From positions 30,112 to 94,111 of the forward strand of contig NZ_JQAR01000007.1 in assembly GCF_001437155.1 (NCBI RefSeq): DNA of 64,000 nt, written 5' to 3'. Positions 34,829-45,041 of the stretch are shown here, piece by piece; the stretch's first letter is position 1; each line of letters begins with the position of its first letter. The notes under the pieces were generated by a model. The model was not told the DNA's origin, ran no database searches, and saw only the letters and a list, made by a program, of their open reading frames with translations. The position numbers and the translations under genes were made by a program. The stretch comes from Liquorilactobacillus mali (GTDB lineage Bacteria; Bacillota; Bacilli; Lactobacillales; Lactobacillaceae).

Positions 34829-34950
34829 AATATAAAATACCTCCGATATTGTTTTGTTTTCCTCCTCCGTATTCAACTGAAATCAGACTCAACCGAGCAC
34901 CATGACTACTATCCTACGAAGTGTGAATTGGTACTTATCTTAAAGCACCT
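34829..34950 (-). promoter_or_regulatory. 5' leader of rpsB
   Basis: About 120 nt from the likely start to the rpsB ATG, with a GGTGCTTTAAGATAAGTACC hairpin near its 5' end and two purine-rich runs. Length and position suggest autoregulation by S2, as for many ribosomal-protein mRNAs. No known leader motif is firmly recognised. Confidence 0.35.
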
Positions 34951-34955
34951 GAAAT

Positions 34956-34984
34956 ATTATATCGTACTTCAAATTAAAACGCAA
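34956..34984 (-). promoter_or_regulatory. rpsB promoter
   Basis: TTGCGT (34979-34984), 17-nt spacer, TATAAT (34956-34961) on the minus strand. The -35 lies just past the ldhD stop codon. Perfect -10. Confidence 0.75.
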
Positions 34985-34995
34985 GAAATATTCAA

Positions 34996-35985
34996 TTATT
35001 TCACAACCGTGCTTGCTGTTCCATCTTCACAAACACTTTTTGCACTATTTAGTGCAATTAATACCATATTTTTTACTGCTGTATCTGTGTAAAAAGCAAC
35101 ATGGGGCGTTACCAAAACATTATCAAGCGACAACAATTCCTTAAAGGTTTCATCTTTTATTTCTTGGTTACTTAAATCGTGATTAAAAATATCACTTTCA
35201 TTCTCATAAGTATCTAGTGCTGCACCTGCAAGCTTTCCTGATTTCAAAGCCGTAATTAACGCTTTAGTATCTACCAGTGCGCCACGGGCTGTATTAATGA
35301 TATAAGAGCCATCCTTCATCTTGTTAAGGTTTTCTGTACTTATCAAGTGATAATCGTTCGGAGTTGCCGGCATATGCAATGTAATTACATCTGCTTGAGA
35401 GAATAACTCATCATAGCTGTCAACATAAATTCCCTGCTTTTTTAATTCTGGATTAGGATAAAGATCATATGCAATAACTTTGGCACCGAATCCACGATAA
35501 ATATCAATTGCAGCTCGTCCAATTCTCCCTGTCCCAACAACACCAACGGTCAATGAACGTAATTCTTTTCCTACATAAGGTGCCCAGCGAAAATCTTGTT
35601 TTGCAACTTTATTTCTGAATATGGTCGTGTTACGAAGAAGCTGCATCAATTGTGTTACTGAAAACTCAGCAATCGCATTTGGTGAATAAGCAGGAACATT
35701 CGTAACCACTACCCCATTTTTCTTTGCTGCATCAAGATTGATGTTATCAACACCAACGTTACGGATAGAAAATACTTTAACACCAAATTTCTTGAATTCT
35801 GTAAACATTTCATCTGGATAGGTACCAGTTTGAAGTGCTAAAACTCCATCAAATCCTTCGATTTTTTTTACAGAACTCATGTCTAACATGTCTGGTAAAC
35901 GCAGAACCTCATTACCAGTTTCTTTTTCCCATTGAGCAAAATACTTCTCTTCGTCTTCACGTACATTAAAAGCTATAAACTTCAT
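34996..35985 (-). CDS. ldhD: D-lactate dehydrogenase (D-2-hydroxyacid dehydrogenase family)
   Basis: NADH-dependent reduction of pyruvate to D-lactate, the end of homolactic fermentation. 329 residues from the ATG at 35983-35985 (GGAGG 11 nt upstream). RNVGVDNIN (substrate Arg region nearby), the Rossmann motif VGVVGTGRIGRAAID, NTARGALVDTKAL and the catalytic-His region VLVTPHVAFYTDTAV are intact. The length and YSPNAIAEFSV match LdhD more than VanH. It could act on other 2-keto acids; lactate is the likeliest. It stands alone between rpsB and a GIY-YIG gene. Confidence 0.9.
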   Translation of the reverse strand: MKFIAFNVREDEEKYFAQWEKETGNEVLRLPDMLDMSSVKKIEGFDGVLALQTGTYPDEMFTEFKKFGVKVFSIRNVGVDNINLDAAKKNGVVVTNVPAYSPNAIAEFSVTQLMQLLRNTTIFRNKVAKQDFRWAPYVGKELRSLTVGVVGTGRIGRAAIDIYRGFGAKVIAYDLYPNPELKKQGIYVDSYDELFSQADVITLHMPATPNDYHLISTENLNKMKDGSYIINTARGALVDTKALITALKSGKLAGAALDTYENESDIFNHDLSNQEIKDETFKELLSLDNVLVTPHVAFYTDTAVKNMVLIALNSAKSVCEDGTASTVVK

Positions 35986-36162
35986 TATGAAATGAACCTC
36001 CAAAATTAAATATCTCTATTCTACGGTGGGACACAAGAAACTAATTATTTTAAATGAGCGGGTTGTCCGCGACTCAATAAAATATTATCTCCGTCCGCAT
36101 ATTATTGTAGCATGAAAGATATCCTCAACGCTCCTATTTAGCAATGTGTTTAGTAATATCTT

Positions 36163-36456
36163 TTATTTCTTAAGTTTTTTGATATTAATTCCATGTTCTT
36201 CAAGATATTTTAATTTCTGTGCTCGCAATTGATGCTTAAATGCATATTCAGCTTTTAATGCATCAGATTTGTTATCGAATGTTTCGTAATATAAAAGCTT
36301 CACTGGACGTCTGCTTTTTAACCGCGTATATTTTGCACCCTTTCCAGCATTATGGACAGCCAAACGATGACTTACATCGTTTGTGAATCCACCGTATAAT
36401 GTAGAGTCAGCACATAACAAAACGTAAAAAAAATAGTCTTTATTCACTTTTTCCAT
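36163..36456 (-). CDS. GIY-YIG nuclease-domain protein (YazA/UPF0213 type)
   Basis: 97 residues: [28 protein letters not shown] is a full GIY-YIG motif (here YVLL...YGGF with Arg and His in the next helix), and [22 protein letters not shown] follows. Such small stand-alone proteins are widespread in Firmicutes next to the tRNA methyltransferase gene; the substrate is not established. The start overlaps the end of trmN6 by 17 nt, showing coupled translation. Confidence 0.9.
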   Translation of the reverse strand: MEKVNKDYFFYVLLCADSTLYGGFTNDVSHRLAVHNAGKGAKYTRLKSRRPVKLLYYETFDNKSDALKAEYAFKHQLRAQKLKYLEEHGINIKKLKK

Positions 36457-37189
36457 ACAGAATCTCCCTCAATAATGGTGTATATTCACCAGAATCGTTA
36501 TATACAACGATAGCAGGCATAAACCTAACACCGTTTGGTCGACCATCCTTGATAGCCTCAATCAAAATCATATTCGCCTCTTTTTCTTCTTTCGGATGGA
36601 CTAACTGAACTTTCTTGGGTGCAAGTCTGTGTTTTCTCATCAATTCGAAAATTTCGGCTGCTCTTTCAGGCCGATGTACAAAATACGCTTTACCATTCAT
36701 CTTTAATAAATCACTTGTAACTTCAATAATTCGCTCAAGATTAACGGAGATTTCATGACGTGCAATTGCCAAATAAGGATTACTATTTTTTTTACTAGTA
36801 GGCAGATTTGAAAAATATGGTGGATTACAAGTCACGATATCAACTGAATCTTTTTTTATGAATTCGGCTGCTTTATCCAAATCAATATTTAGCATCTGAA
36901 CTCTATCCCCGAGATTATTGAGTTCTATACTTCTCCTTGCCATATCTGCCAGACGCTCCTGAACCTCAACTTCGATAATTTGTCCAGCAACCTTTTTTGT
37001 TAAAAATAGTCCGACTGCCCCATTTCCCGCACATAGGTCAACCAAGATCCCCTTTTCTTTTTGCAGAGCACTAGTAAAATATGCTAGTAAAACAGCGTCC
37101 AAAGAAAAAGAAAATACTTCTGCGCTTTGGATAATCTGAACTTCATTTGAATATAGTCTATCAATTCGTTCGTTCTTGTAAAGTTCCAT
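36440..37189 (-). CDS. trmN6: tRNA1(Val) adenine-N6 methyltransferase-like protein
   Basis: 249-residue class I SAM methyltransferase. [15 protein letters not shown] binds SAM, and [12 protein letters not shown] contains the NPPY catalytic motif of N6-adenine enzymes. The family (YfiC/YabB) modifies A37 of tRNA1-Val in E. coli; whether the Firmicutes members have the same target is less certain. Co-transcribed with the GIY-YIG gene, its classic partner. Confidence 0.88.
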   Translation of the reverse strand: MELYKNERIDRLYSNEVQIIQSAEVFSFSLDAVLLAYFTSALQKEKGILVDLCAGNGAVGLFLTKKVAGQIIEVEVQERLADMARRSIELNNLGDRVQMLNIDLDKAAEFIKKDSVDIVTCNPPYFSNLPTSKKNSNPYLAIARHEISVNLERIIEVTSDLLKMNGKAYFVHRPERAAEIFELMRKHRLAPKKVQLVHPKEEKEANMILIEAIKDGRPNGVRFMPAIVVYNDSGEYTPLLREILYGKSE

Positions 37190-37278
37190 TTTAATATCAC
37201 CTTCATTTTAACTTGCATGTCATCACAAAATTAGGCATACTTATCTTTGAAATAATTTAGATAAGAAAGGAATGTCTC

Positions 37279-37905
37279 GTGATGTTCTATTCATTTATTC
37301 GTATTGTAGCACGCATAATAGTGTTCATAATCAATGGAAATGCACACTATCTTAACAAGGAGAAGCTACCAAAGGACAATTATATACTTGTCGGACCTCA
37401 TCGTGCTTGGTTTGACATGATTTATTTTGCCTTAGGTGCATCGCCAAAGAAGTTCTCATTTATGGCAAAGGAAGAATTGTTCAAGAATCCAATCCTGCGC
37501 TATATTCTAATTCATGCCAATGCATTTCCTGTTGATCGAAAAAATCCAGGTCCTTCTGTAATCAAGACACCTGTCAATTGGCTAAAAAAACGTGATCTTT
37601 CTCTAATCATGTTTCCCTCTGGGACAAGACATTCTCAAAGTTTAAAGGGTGGTGTCTTGCTGATTGCCCGTCTTGCAGGTGTTCCAATTGTACCTGCTGT
37701 CTACCAAGGACCCACTACAATGAAGGATTTGCTTAAGAGAAAAAAAGTAACTGTTGCCTTTGGTGACCCAATTACAATCAACTCTCGTAAAAAACTGACA
37801 GATGACCAGCAGCATGCAATTCTTGAAGAAATGGTATCTTCATTCAAAAAATTGGATGCCCAAATTAATCCTAATTATGTATACATTGATAAGAGTAAAC
37901 ACTAA
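37279..37905 (+). CDS. plsC: 1-acyl-sn-glycerol-3-phosphate acyltransferase
   Basis: Adds the second acyl chain in phosphatidic acid synthesis. 208 residues, membrane-associated N-terminus (FIRIVARIIVFII). Motifs: GPHRAWFD (the HX4D catalytic pair), AFPVDR, FPSGTRHSQ and VPAVYQGP. Starts at a GTG followed by an ATG (37279-37284) with AAGGA 7-10 nt upstream. Isolated on the plus strand; a bidirectional terminator follows it. Confidence 0.95.
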   Translation: MMFYSFIRIVARIIVFIINGNAHYLNKEKLPKDNYILVGPHRAWFDMIYFALGASPKKFSFMAKEELFKNPILRYILIHANAFPVDRKNPGPSVIKTPVNWLKKRDLSLIMFPSGTRHSQSLKGGVLLIARLAGVPIVPAVYQGPTTMKDLLKRKKVTVAFGDPITINSRKKLTDDQQHAILEEMVSSFKKLDAQINPNYVYIDKSKH

Positions 37906-37953
37906 GTCTTTATCCGGTAATTTAGATTATAGATGCTAAAAATTAATCCAGAT

Positions 37954-38000
37954 AAAAGGAGTTTTGCCAAAACAAGCTGTTTCGGCAAAACTCCTTTTTT
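37954..38000. terminator. Bidirectional terminator between plsC and yneF
   Basis: AAAAGGAGTTTTGCC (37954-37968) pairs perfectly with GGCAAAACTCCTTTT (37984-37998), with T tracts on both strands. Serves the convergent plsC and yneF transcripts. Confidence 0.9.
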
Positions 38001-38035
38001 ATTGAATCATCTTGATCTAGACCCAGGCCGCGCAT

Positions 38036-38260
38036 TTATTTCTTAGCGCTTTGTGACTTCATTGCGTTCATCATTTGATGAAGCTTTTTCTCAGAAGGCT
38101 TTTGGCCCATCTGGAGCATCATAGTCTTCAACATTGTTTCATTAATTGGTGGGTTTTTCTTCAAGTAGCTTTCCATATATTTACGGGCAGCGAAGAATCC
38201 ACCAACAAAGCCTAAGACAAGCGCAAGGATAACGATTAGTACCCAAATTGTGGTTGACAT
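38036..38260 (-). CDS. yneF: UPF0154 membrane protein YneF
   Basis: 74 residues: one N-terminal membrane helix ([25 protein letters not shown]) followed by a charged cytosolic tail with [25 protein letters not shown], the hallmark of the family. The ATG at 38258-38260 has AAGGAG 9 nt upstream. Function unknown; genetically near ynzC and lexA in most Firmicutes. Confidence 0.92.
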   Translation of the reverse strand: MSTTIWVLIVILALVLGFVGGFFAARKYMESYLKKNPPINETMLKTMMLQMGQKPSEKKLHQMMNAMKSQSAKK

Positions 38261-38336
38261 CACGAATTGCTCCTTTCATGTCGTTTCAAATAACAATTTT
38301 ACACAATTATTGAATAAAAATAAAGCTCAAACTCGG

Positions 38337-38585
38337 TTAATCGTCACGCAATCCCTTTTTTCTTTGAATTTCTTTAACTTTTTCGGGTGTAACTTCCTTA
38401 CCTTCTTTATTAAAAACTTGTAACATTTCGACATTACTACGAAAAGTTGATCGAAAAGCAGCCAAGTAATCTTCTCTAAGACTCTTTTGTTCAACTAATT
38501 CTTCTTTTGTCAAACCAACACTCTTTTTCTTCTTCGAAAGCTCATTAATTCGATTAATGAGTTCCTGCGGAATTTTACCCTTCAT
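38337..38585 (-). CDS. ynzC: DUF896 protein YnzC
   Basis: 82-residue two-helix protein (INRINELSKKKKSVGLTKEE at the start, then EQKSLREDYLAAFRSTFRSNVEML). In B. subtilis it is SOS-regulated, encoded beside lexA. Here it is divergent from lexA and shares the region containing the SOS box at 38662-38675, so it may be induced by DNA damage. Role unknown. Confidence 0.93.
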   Translation of the reverse strand: MKGKIPQELINRINELSKKKKSVGLTKEELVEQKSLREDYLAAFRSTFRSNVEMLQVFNKEGKEVTPEKVKEIQRKKGLRDD

Positions 38586-38661
38586 TTCATTACCTCACTG
38601 CTAATTATTATTGAACAGACTAATCATACATTAACAAATAACAATTTTCAAACATCTAATA

Positions 38662-38675
38662 CGAACGTTTGTTTG
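38662..38675. promoter_or_regulatory. SOS (LexA) box
   Basis: CGAACGTTTGTTTG fits the Firmicutes CGAAC-N4-GTTCG operator with one mismatch. It lies between divergent ynzC and lexA, 60 nt upstream of the lexA start, as expected for autoregulation and possible ynzC control. Confidence 0.82.
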
Positions 38676-38734
38676 TAATGTGCACCTATTTGTGTTAGAG
38701 TTATTTTATTAATAATGTGATTGAGGTGTCTTAA

Positions 38735-39361
38735 ATGACAAAAGCTTCTGAAAAAAGACAAATGGCGGTTCTTCGTTTTATTTATGAACGAGTTAATGAA
38801 AAGGGATATCCGCCCACGGTTCGTGAAATCTGTCAAGCTGTTGATTTATCATCAACTTCTACTGTACATGGACATTTGGCACGACTTGAGAAAAAAGGAT
38901 ATCTCCAAAAGGACCCGACAAAACCGCGTGCAATTGAATTAACGACAATTGGTTTAGAAGCACTGGGAATTGAGGAGCATGCAGATTCAATTCCTATGCT
39001 TGGAACGGTTACAGCTGGAGTGCCAATCCTCGCTGTGGAAGAGGCCTCTGAATACTTTCCATTGCCTCCTAACTTTAATTCTGCGGATGATCTCTTTATT
39101 CTTACTATTCGTGGTGAGAGTATGATCAATGCTGGAATATTGAACGGGGATCAGGTTATTGTCCGCAAACAGGAAAGTGCAGAGAACGGAGAAATTGTGA
39201 TTGCAATGAACGATGATAATGAAGCAACCTGCAAACGTTTTTTCAAAGAAGACGGCTATTATCGCTTACAGCCTGAAAACGACACAATGGATCCCATTAT
39301 CTTAGATTCAGTCGTCATCTTGGGTAAAGTTGTTGGACTATACCGCAACTTTATTTCATAA
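38735..39361 (+). CDS. lexA: SOS repressor LexA
   Basis: DNA-damage regulator with RecA-stimulated self-cleavage. 208 residues: winged-helix DNA-binding domain ([33 protein letters not shown]), the Ala-Gly cleavage site in VTAGVPI, the catalytic Ser in [10 protein letters not shown] and Lys in VIVRKQ. GAGGTG lies 6 nt before the ATG. Its promoter region has an SOS box. Confidence 0.98.
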   Translation: MTKASEKRQMAVLRFIYERVNEKGYPPTVREICQAVDLSSTSTVHGHLARLEKKGYLQKDPTKPRAIELTTIGLEALGIEEHADSIPMLGTVTAGVPILAVEEASEYFPLPPNFNSADDLFILTIRGESMINAGILNGDQVIVRKQESAENGEIVIAMNDDNEATCKRFFKEDGYYRLQPENDTMDPIILDSVVILGKVVGLYRNFIS

Positions 39362-39397
39362 AGACGAAACGTATCTTATTATGTATGGTATCGTAAT

Positions 39398-39454
39398 GAA
39401 AGATCGCCCTCTAAAGGTTTGTGCAAAGCTGACCCTTAGAAGGCGATCTTTTTA
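39398..39454. terminator. Bidirectional terminator between lexA and recN
   Basis: AAAGATCGCC pairs with GGCGATCTTT; inner arms CTAAAGG/CCTTAG add to the stem. T-rich on both sides. Serves convergent lexA and recN. Confidence 0.85.
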
Positions 39455-39513
39455 AGTTTTTGTAAATTACATAAAATTGTAATCATTTCTTTTATTACTT
39501 TAAATTCATTATT

Positions 39514-41196
39514 CTAATTTCGTATTTTTTTCGCCATTTCAAGTAATTCCTTGGCATGTTCCAATGTCAATTTTGTAATTTCTGTCCCAGCTAACATCCT
39601 AGCAATTTCATTAATTCTCTTTTTTTCGTCTAATTTCTCAACATTTGTCTCAGTTCGCCCTTTAATAACTTCCTTAGTAACAAGATAATGGTGATTACTA
39701 ATAGCGGCTACTTGTGGCAAATGTGTGATACACAAGACTTGTGACAATTGCGCAATCTGACTAATTTTCTCAGCCATCGCTTGAGCAACGCGACCACTAA
39801 CGCCAGTATCAACTTCATCAAAAATGATACTTGTTAAGTTTCGATCCCTCGAAAAAACCGTCTTTAGTGCCAACATGATGCGTGAGAGCTCACCACCAGA
39901 TGCAATTTTTACCAACGGCCCACTAGCTTCACCTTGATTGGTTTGAATGTAAAATTCCACTCGATCAATTCCACTACTTGATAGCTCATTCTTATCAGTT
40001 ACAAAGCGTACTTCAAATTTAGCTTTATCCATATAAAGAGACTTCAACTGTAATTCAACCGCTTTTGATAATTGTTTCGCAGTTTTGATTCTTTCCTGAC
40101 TCAACTTTTCTGCCGTTTGCAACGCCGTGTTATAAGCTTCATCAACAGCCTTTTGTTGAACTTCACTATCTTCATCTGCACTTTGCATCTGGGTTAATTC
40201 TTTTTCAATTTTATCGTAATAATTCAAAACTTTTTCAATCGAATTACCATATTTGTGTTCAAGCTGTCTGATTATATCCAATCTCTGGTTGGTCTGGTTT
40301 AACTCATCTTCATTCCACTCCATTACGTCTAATTCATTCGAAATATCGTGTGCAACATCTTGCAGCGTATAGAACGCACTCGATAAATTATCTGCAATAT
40401 TGTGTAAATCCTCAGATAAGTTTCCCACTTTTTGTGTTGCTTCAGCAACATCACCTAAATGGCCCAAAAAATCAACCTCATCACCCGAAAGTAGTTCATA
40501 ACCTTGTGACAATGTCTCACGAATAGTTTGGAAGTTTTCAAGTTTTTGCTTCTTGGTTTCCAGCTCTTCGTCTTCTCCTAAAACAAGATTGGCATCACCA
40601 ATCTCTTGAACTTGAAACTGAAGCATATCCAATCTTTGAGCCCATTTCTGTTCGTCTGATTGTCTTTTTTTTAAAACTTTTAATTTTTCATGATAAATTT
40701 TGAATAATTTATCATATTTAACTTTTAAGTCTGTAGTTTTTTGGCTATATTGATCTAAAAGGCCTATATGATTCTCTGAATTCATTAACATTTGGTGCTC
40801 ATTTTGTCCATGAATATCTATAAGCTGATTCCCAATCTTTTTCAGTGCTGTTAGTGTTACCAATGTATTATTAATACGACAGACACTCCTACCATTGCGA
40901 TAAAGCTCTCGCTGAATAATCAATGCATCCTCATCTATCGTAATTCCGAGTTCTTCTACATCATGTTTTATCTTGACGCTCTTTGGAAATCCAAATAAGC
41001 CCTGTAAAACCGCTTTGTTGGCTCCCTTACGAATAAATTCCTGCGAACCTCTTCCGCCAGCTAAGAGCCCTAAAGCATCAATCACTATTGATTTACCAGC
41101 GCCTGTTTCACCAGTCAAAACCGTCATCTTAGATTCGAAATTAATATCAAGTTTTTCAATGATAGCGAAATCTCTAATCATTAATTCGCGTAACAT
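39514..41196 (-). CDS. recN: DNA repair protein RecN
   Basis: SMC-like ATPase acting early at double-strand breaks. 560 residues: Walker A TGETGAGKSIVIDALG at the N-terminus, a long central coiled coil (about 150-370), the ABC signature ASGGELSRIMLAL and Walker B IIFDEVDTGVSG. It is downstream of argR (15 nt apart), the usual argR-recN arrangement, and faces lexA. No SOS box seen immediately upstream. Confidence 0.97.
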   Translation of the reverse strand: MLRELMIRDFAIIEKLDINFESKMTVLTGETGAGKSIVIDALGLLAGGRGSQEFIRKGANKAVLQGLFGFPKSVKIKHDVEELGITIDEDALIIQRELYRNGRSVCRINNTLVTLTALKKIGNQLIDIHGQNEHQMLMNSENHIGLLDQYSQKTTDLKVKYDKLFKIYHEKLKVLKKRQSDEQKWAQRLDMLQFQVQEIGDANLVLGEDEELETKKQKLENFQTIRETLSQGYELLSGDEVDFLGHLGDVAEATQKVGNLSEDLHNIADNLSSAFYTLQDVAHDISNELDVMEWNEDELNQTNQRLDIIRQLEHKYGNSIEKVLNYYDKIEKELTQMQSADEDSEVQQKAVDEAYNTALQTAEKLSQERIKTAKQLSKAVELQLKSLYMDKAKFEVRFVTDKNELSSSGIDRVEFYIQTNQGEASGPLVKIASGGELSRIMLALKTVFSRDRNLTSIIFDEVDTGVSGRVAQAMAEKISQIAQLSQVLCITHLPQVAAISNHHYLVTKEVIKGRTETNVEKLDEKKRINEIARMLAGTEITKLTLEHAKELLEMAKKIRN

Positions 41197-41211
41197 CTCA
41201 TCATTCCTTTG

Positions 41212-41664
41212 TTAGTTGGTCATCCCAAGGACTAATTCCTGTGCTGCCTTTGCATCATCAACTGATTTTGCAATTACCAAAACTGTATCATCATCACCTA
41301 AAGTACCAAAAATCTCTTCATAGCGCATCTGGTCTATCAGACTAGCTATTACAGGACCATTTCCCGGTGAAACCTTAATTAGTAGGAGTTCATTTTGAAT
41401 ACGTGAGGATAAATATGCATTCCTCAATGTATTTCGTAATTTTTTTTCTGAATTTAGTTTCTTCTCCGTTGGGAGACTGTATTGGTATTCACCGCTTGAA
41501 GAAGGTAGCTTAATCAGCTGCATCTCTTTTACATCACGTGAAATCGTTGCTTGTGTGACATCGATACCTTGTTCTTTCAAAAGCTTAACGATGTCTTCTT
41601 GTCTATCAATACTATACTGTAACAACAAATCCTTTATCGCTTTTTGCCGCTCTTGTTTCCGCAT
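41212..41664 (-). CDS. argR: Arginine repressor family regulator
   Basis: Hexameric arginine-sensing regulator (ArgR/AhrC). About 150 residues: winged-helix domain (IKDLLLQYSIDRQEDIVKLLKEQG, then VTQATISRDVKEMQLIK with the SR recognition pair) and the C-terminal arginine-binding domain with the GTLGDDDTVLVIA signature. The start is uncertain: the ATG at 41662-41664 gives the canonical N-terminus, but GTG at 41671-41673 fits the GGGGG site better. Function as repressor of arginine genes is from family knowledge. Confidence 0.93.
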   Translation of the reverse strand: MRKQERQKAIKDLLLQYSIDRQEDIVKLLKEQGIDVTQATISRDVKEMQLIKLPSSSGEYQYSLPTEKKLNSEKKLRNTLRNAYLSSRIQNELLLIKVSPGNGPVIASLIDQMRYEEIFGTLGDDDTVLVIAKSVDDAKAAQELVLGMTN

Positions 41665-41758
41665 ACCAATCACCAGTCCCCCACATTTATTCATAATTTA
41701 TTATTATAATAGCCTATTTTGAATAAATATTAAAGAAAAAGCTTATAAAAATTAATGA

Positions 41759-42574
41759 TTATTTACCAAAAGTTGCATATGCCTGTTCAATTAGTTCTTT
41801 ATTGTCAATTCCTGTTCTGTTAACTCCGTTGCCAGCGACTTTTTTCAGATGACAAATAAATTCAATATTGCCTTCGCCACCTGTAATTGGAGAAAAATCA
41901 ATTCCACAAACATCAAAATCTGCCTCTAGTGCAAAACTAATGATTTTGTCTAATACTGCCAAATGGACTTTTTTATCCCTAACGATACCATTCTTTCCAA
42001 CATTGGCCTTACCAGCCTCAAATTGAGGTTTAATCAGCGCAACCACGTCACCTGAATCTTGCAGGATTGCATGCAATGGCGGTAAAATCAGCTCAAGGGA
42101 GATAAAGGAGACATCTATCGTAGCAAAATCTGGTAAGCCTTCAGTAAAATCTTCGGGTTTACTATATCGAAAATTTGTATTTTCCATTACAACTACACGC
42201 GGATCTTGTCTAATCTTCCAAGCCAATTGATTAGTTCCTACATCCAATGCATAACTCATTTTCGCACCATTTTGTAATGCAACATCCGTAAACCCGCCGG
42301 TAGAAGAGCCGATATCAAGGACTGTTTTATTCTTAATTTCCACGTCAAAAACTCTGAGTGCCTTTTCAAGTTTATAGCCACCTCGACTCACATAAGGCAT
42401 CTTTTTCCCCTTAAAATGTAGCTCAGTCTCAATATTAATTTTCATCCCAGGCTTATCTAAGCGTTCTTCATTTTCACCTAATATTTCTCCAGCCATTACT
42501 GCCCGTTTTGCTTGTTCACGTGTATCAAAAAGACCTTGTTGAACAAGCAACACATCAACTCGTTCCTTTTTCAT
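41759..42574 (-). CDS. tlyA: TlyA family rRNA 2'-O-methyltransferase
   Basis: 271 residues: N-terminal S4 RNA-binding domain (RVDVLLVQQGLFDTREQAKRAVMAG) joined to an FtsJ-type methyltransferase (VLDIGSSTGGFTDVALQNGA for SAM; ATIDVSFISLELILP). Homologues methylate 16S/23S rRNA cytidines and were once annotated as hemolysins; lytic activity is not supported here. It overlaps ispA by one base. Confidence 0.92.
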   Translation of the reverse strand: MKKERVDVLLVQQGLFDTREQAKRAVMAGEILGENEERLDKPGMKINIETELHFKGKKMPYVSRGGYKLEKALRVFDVEIKNKTVLDIGSSTGGFTDVALQNGAKMSYALDVGTNQLAWKIRQDPRVVVMENTNFRYSKPEDFTEGLPDFATIDVSFISLELILPPLHAILQDSGDVVALIKPQFEAGKANVGKNGIVRDKKVHLAVLDKIISFALEADFDVCGIDFSPITGGEGNIEFICHLKKVAGNGVNRTGIDNKELIEQAYATFGK

Positions 42575-43458
42575 TAACTTTCCTTTCTCTTGAAATATTC
42601 TAGAAAATCCGCTAAAACACTATCGCTAGCATTTAATTTTACCAACACACTCTTTGCGTCTTCAAGCGCCTGTCCCAATCTTTGATAAGCACCATCGAGT
42701 CCTAAAATTACTGGATATGTGTTTTTGTTCTCACCTTTATCCTTATGAACTGCCTTTCCCATCTCTTTTGTTGTTGAGACTACGTCCAAAATGTCATCAT
42801 ATATCTGAAAAGCTAATCCAAAAGAAGCACCAAAGTTCACCAACAGCTCAAGTTCTTCTTTTTCTGTTTTACAAAGGATTCCTCCTGCTTGACATGCATA
42901 TCTTAATAAAGCTCCAGTTTTTCTTTCGTGAACTTTCTTCAATTGTTCAAGATTCAGTGTTTTGTGCTCACCCTCTATATCTGCAATCTGTCCACTAACC
43001 ATGCCCTCAGGTCCTGCAGCTTTTGCTAGGGCAGCTATTAGGTCAACTTTACTCTTTGAGTCCAATCCAGTTCTTGCGATCCAATCAAATGCAAGTGTTA
43101 ATAATCCATCACCTGCTAAAACAGCTTCAGCCTGCCCGAATACCTTATGATTTGTTGCTTTGCCCCTTCGAAGATCGTCATTATCCATTTCTGGCAAATC
43201 ATCATGAATCAGTGAGTACGTATGTAGAAGTTCAAGACTGCCAGCAACGGCCAAGACATCATCATCAATTGATCTATTATAAAACGAACAAATTGCCATA
43301 ATCATAAGTGGACGAATTCTTTTCCCACCGATTTCGACAGAATAAGCCATTGCATCTTTCAAAGTTGCTTCTGCGGATAAGTTATTCAAAAATTCTGCGA
43401 TTTTTTTCTCAAATCTAGGCAAATTTGTACTTTGAAAATCCTGCATTCTTCTATTCAT
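42574..43458 (-). CDS. ispA: Farnesyl diphosphate synthase (short-chain polyprenyl synthase)
   Basis: Condenses IPP and DMAPP to farnesyl diphosphate, the precursor used by UppS. 294 residues. First Asp-rich motif DDLPEMD and second DDILD are both intact. [22 protein letters not shown] and KTGALLRYA are also visible. The chosen ATG (43456-43458) overlaps the end of xseB by 8 nt. A second Met 4 codons on is possible. Confidence 0.95.
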   Translation of the reverse strand: MNRRMQDFQSTNLPRFEKKIAEFLNNLSAEATLKDAMAYSVEIGGKRIRPLMIMAICSFYNRSIDDDVLAVAGSLELLHTYSLIHDDLPEMDNDDLRRGKATNHKVFGQAEAVLAGDGLLTLAFDWIARTGLDSKSKVDLIAALAKAAGPEGMVSGQIADIEGEHKTLNLEQLKKVHERKTGALLRYACQAGGILCKTEKEELELLVNFGASFGLAFQIYDDILDVVSTTKEMGKAVHKDKGENKNTYPVILGLDGAYQRLGQALEDAKSVLVKLNASDSVLADFLEYFKRKES

Positions 43459-43681
43459 TAGCCGAATCTCTTTCAAAATCAGTCTCATTTCCATCTTTAT
43501 CCATCACTTTTGCAAGTGTCTTTTCAGCATTTTCAAGTGTTTTTTGCAATTCGTTGCTGAGAGAAACACCCTTCTGAAATTCCTCTAGAGCCTGTTCCAA
43601 TGGTACATCACCTTGTTCAAGCTTTTGCACGATCTCTTCCAGGTCTTTCAAATTATCTTCAAAATTCTTTTTTTCAGCCAT
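43451..43681 (-). CDS. xseB: Exodeoxyribonuclease VII small subunit
   Basis: 76-residue coiled-coil subunit that binds XseA. Signature [33 protein letters not shown] is complete. It overlaps xseA by 8 nt and ispA by 8 nt, so all three are translationally linked, as in B. subtilis. Confidence 0.97.
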   Translation of the reverse strand: MAEKKNFEDNLKDLEEIVQKLEQGDVPLEQALEEFQKGVSLSNELQKTLENAEKTLAKVMDKDGNETDFERDSANE

Positions 43682-45026
43682 TATTCTTTGTCCTCCTTAA
43701 TTCCATCACTTTTGCTTTTGCATTGCCATCTTGCAAATGAATATCTATCACGTCATCTGTTTTAAGCTGCGCAACAGACTTTATGATTCTTTGTTCGTTA
43801 TCAGATACATAGCTATACCCTCGACCCATAATTTTCAACGGGCTCAGCATATCTAAGTCGGAGATTGCTTTTGCCAATCTCTGCTCATTTTTTTGAAAAT
43901 AATTTTTAATTGAGCGATCAAGTTGTTGTGTTAAATATTCAACTTTTGAGTCATACAAATGCAACTTTTCAAAAGGTGCCTGTTCTTGCAGTCTTTGTAT
44001 TAATGACCTTGCCGCTCTTTCATTTTCGGTCATTCTTTGCTGAAGTGCTTGTTGTGCGCGCTTTCTAAGATAATCAATTTTTTGCAGATAACCTTCATAA
44101 AGCCGTCCAGGTTGTTGAAAAACATATGAATTAATCAGTTTATTAACTAGCTGCTGTCGCAGTTTAATCCTAGATTGCAGATTTTGCAGCAATCTTATAC
44201 GTAATTGTTGAATCTTCAGAATTTCATCACTGAGCACTGGTACAGCCAATTCTGCTGCAGCAGTCGGAGTAGCCGCCCTGACATCTGCTACTAAATCAGC
44301 AATTGTCGTATCAGTTTCGTGGCCGACAGAAGAAATGACAGGAATCTGACACTCAAAAATTGCTCGCGCAACCATTTCTTCATTAAATGGCCACAGGTCT
44401 TCAATGGAGCCACCTCCACGTCCAATTATGAGCGTATCAAAATTACCGATTTCTTCGACTTGCTGAATTCGTGCAACAATATCAGCAGCAGCACTTTCTC
44501 CTTGAACAAGAGCTGGAAATAAAACAATCTGAGCAATTGGATAACGCCGCCTGATAGTGGTCATTATATCTTTGATTACGGCACCTGATGGACTCGTAAT
44601 TACGGCTATTTTTCGAGGAAATCTCGGCAGAAATTTCTTTTCAACACCAAATAGTCCTTCTTGGGCAAGCTTCTTCTTTAACTGTTCATAAGCTTGGTAT
44701 AGGGCACCGACACCATCGGGTTCCATCCTTTCGATGTATATCTGATATCCTCCATTTGCTTCATAAAGCGATATTCGACCAACTACAAGAACTTTCATTC
44801 CTTCTTCTGGCTTGAACTTAACCTTATCAAAAGCAGATCTAAACATAATCGCATTTATTTTTGCATGCTCATCTTTGAGACTAAAATATTGATGAGCATT
44901 GGGGCGAGGACGATAATTAGAGATTTCCCCAGTTAAATATACTTTACCCAAATAAGGATCAGCATCAAACTTTCGCTTGAGATATTTTGTCAGTGAACTC
45001 ACTGTTAAATACGCTTTTTCTGACAA
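43674..45026 (-). CDS. xseA: Exodeoxyribonuclease VII large subunit
   Basis: Catalytic subunit degrading single-stranded DNA. 450 residues: N-terminal OB-fold ([27 protein letters not shown]), the nuclease domain with [37 protein letters not shown] and the [29 protein letters not shown] motif, then a long coiled-coil C-terminus. Follows folD by 15 nt. Confidence 0.97.
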   Translation of the reverse strand: MSEKAYLTVSSLTKYLKRKFDADPYLGKVYLTGEISNYRPRPNAHQYFSLKDEHAKINAIMFRSAFDKVKFKPEEGMKVLVVGRISLYEANGGYQIYIERMEPDGVGALYQAYEQLKKKLAQEGLFGVEKKFLPRFPRKIAVITSPSGAVIKDIMTTIRRRYPIAQIVLFPALVQGESAAADIVARIQQVEEIGNFDTLIIGRGGGSIEDLWPFNEEMVARAIFECQIPVISSVGHETDTTIADLVADVRAATPTAAAELAVPVLSDEILKIQQLRIRLLQNLQSRIKLRQQLVNKLINSYVFQQPGRLYEGYLQKIDYLRKRAQQALQQRMTENERAARSLIQRLQEQAPFEKLHLYDSKVEYLTQQLDRSIKNYFQKNEQRLAKAISDLDMLSPLKIMGRGYSYVSDNEQRIIKSVAQLKTDDVIDIHLQDGNAKAKVMELRRTKNNG

Positions 45027-45041
45027 TTTTTATCCTCCATT

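Noticed and set aside
34547..35092. 181-residue plus-strand frame spanning rpsB start and ldhD end
   Set aside because: Opposite two clear genes and their promoter; Cys/Phe-rich chance coding.
36056..36075. GC-rich inverted repeat GAGCGGG-TTGT-CCGCGACTC upstream of ldhD, considered as a Rex or other redox operator
   Set aside because: Does not match the Rex site TTGTGAAnnnnTTCACAA and the stem is short and imperfect; no promoter fixes its position.
41759..42574. Hemolysin
   Set aside because: S4 plus FtsJ-type methyltransferase architecture indicates an rRNA methyltransferase; the hemolysin name is historical.
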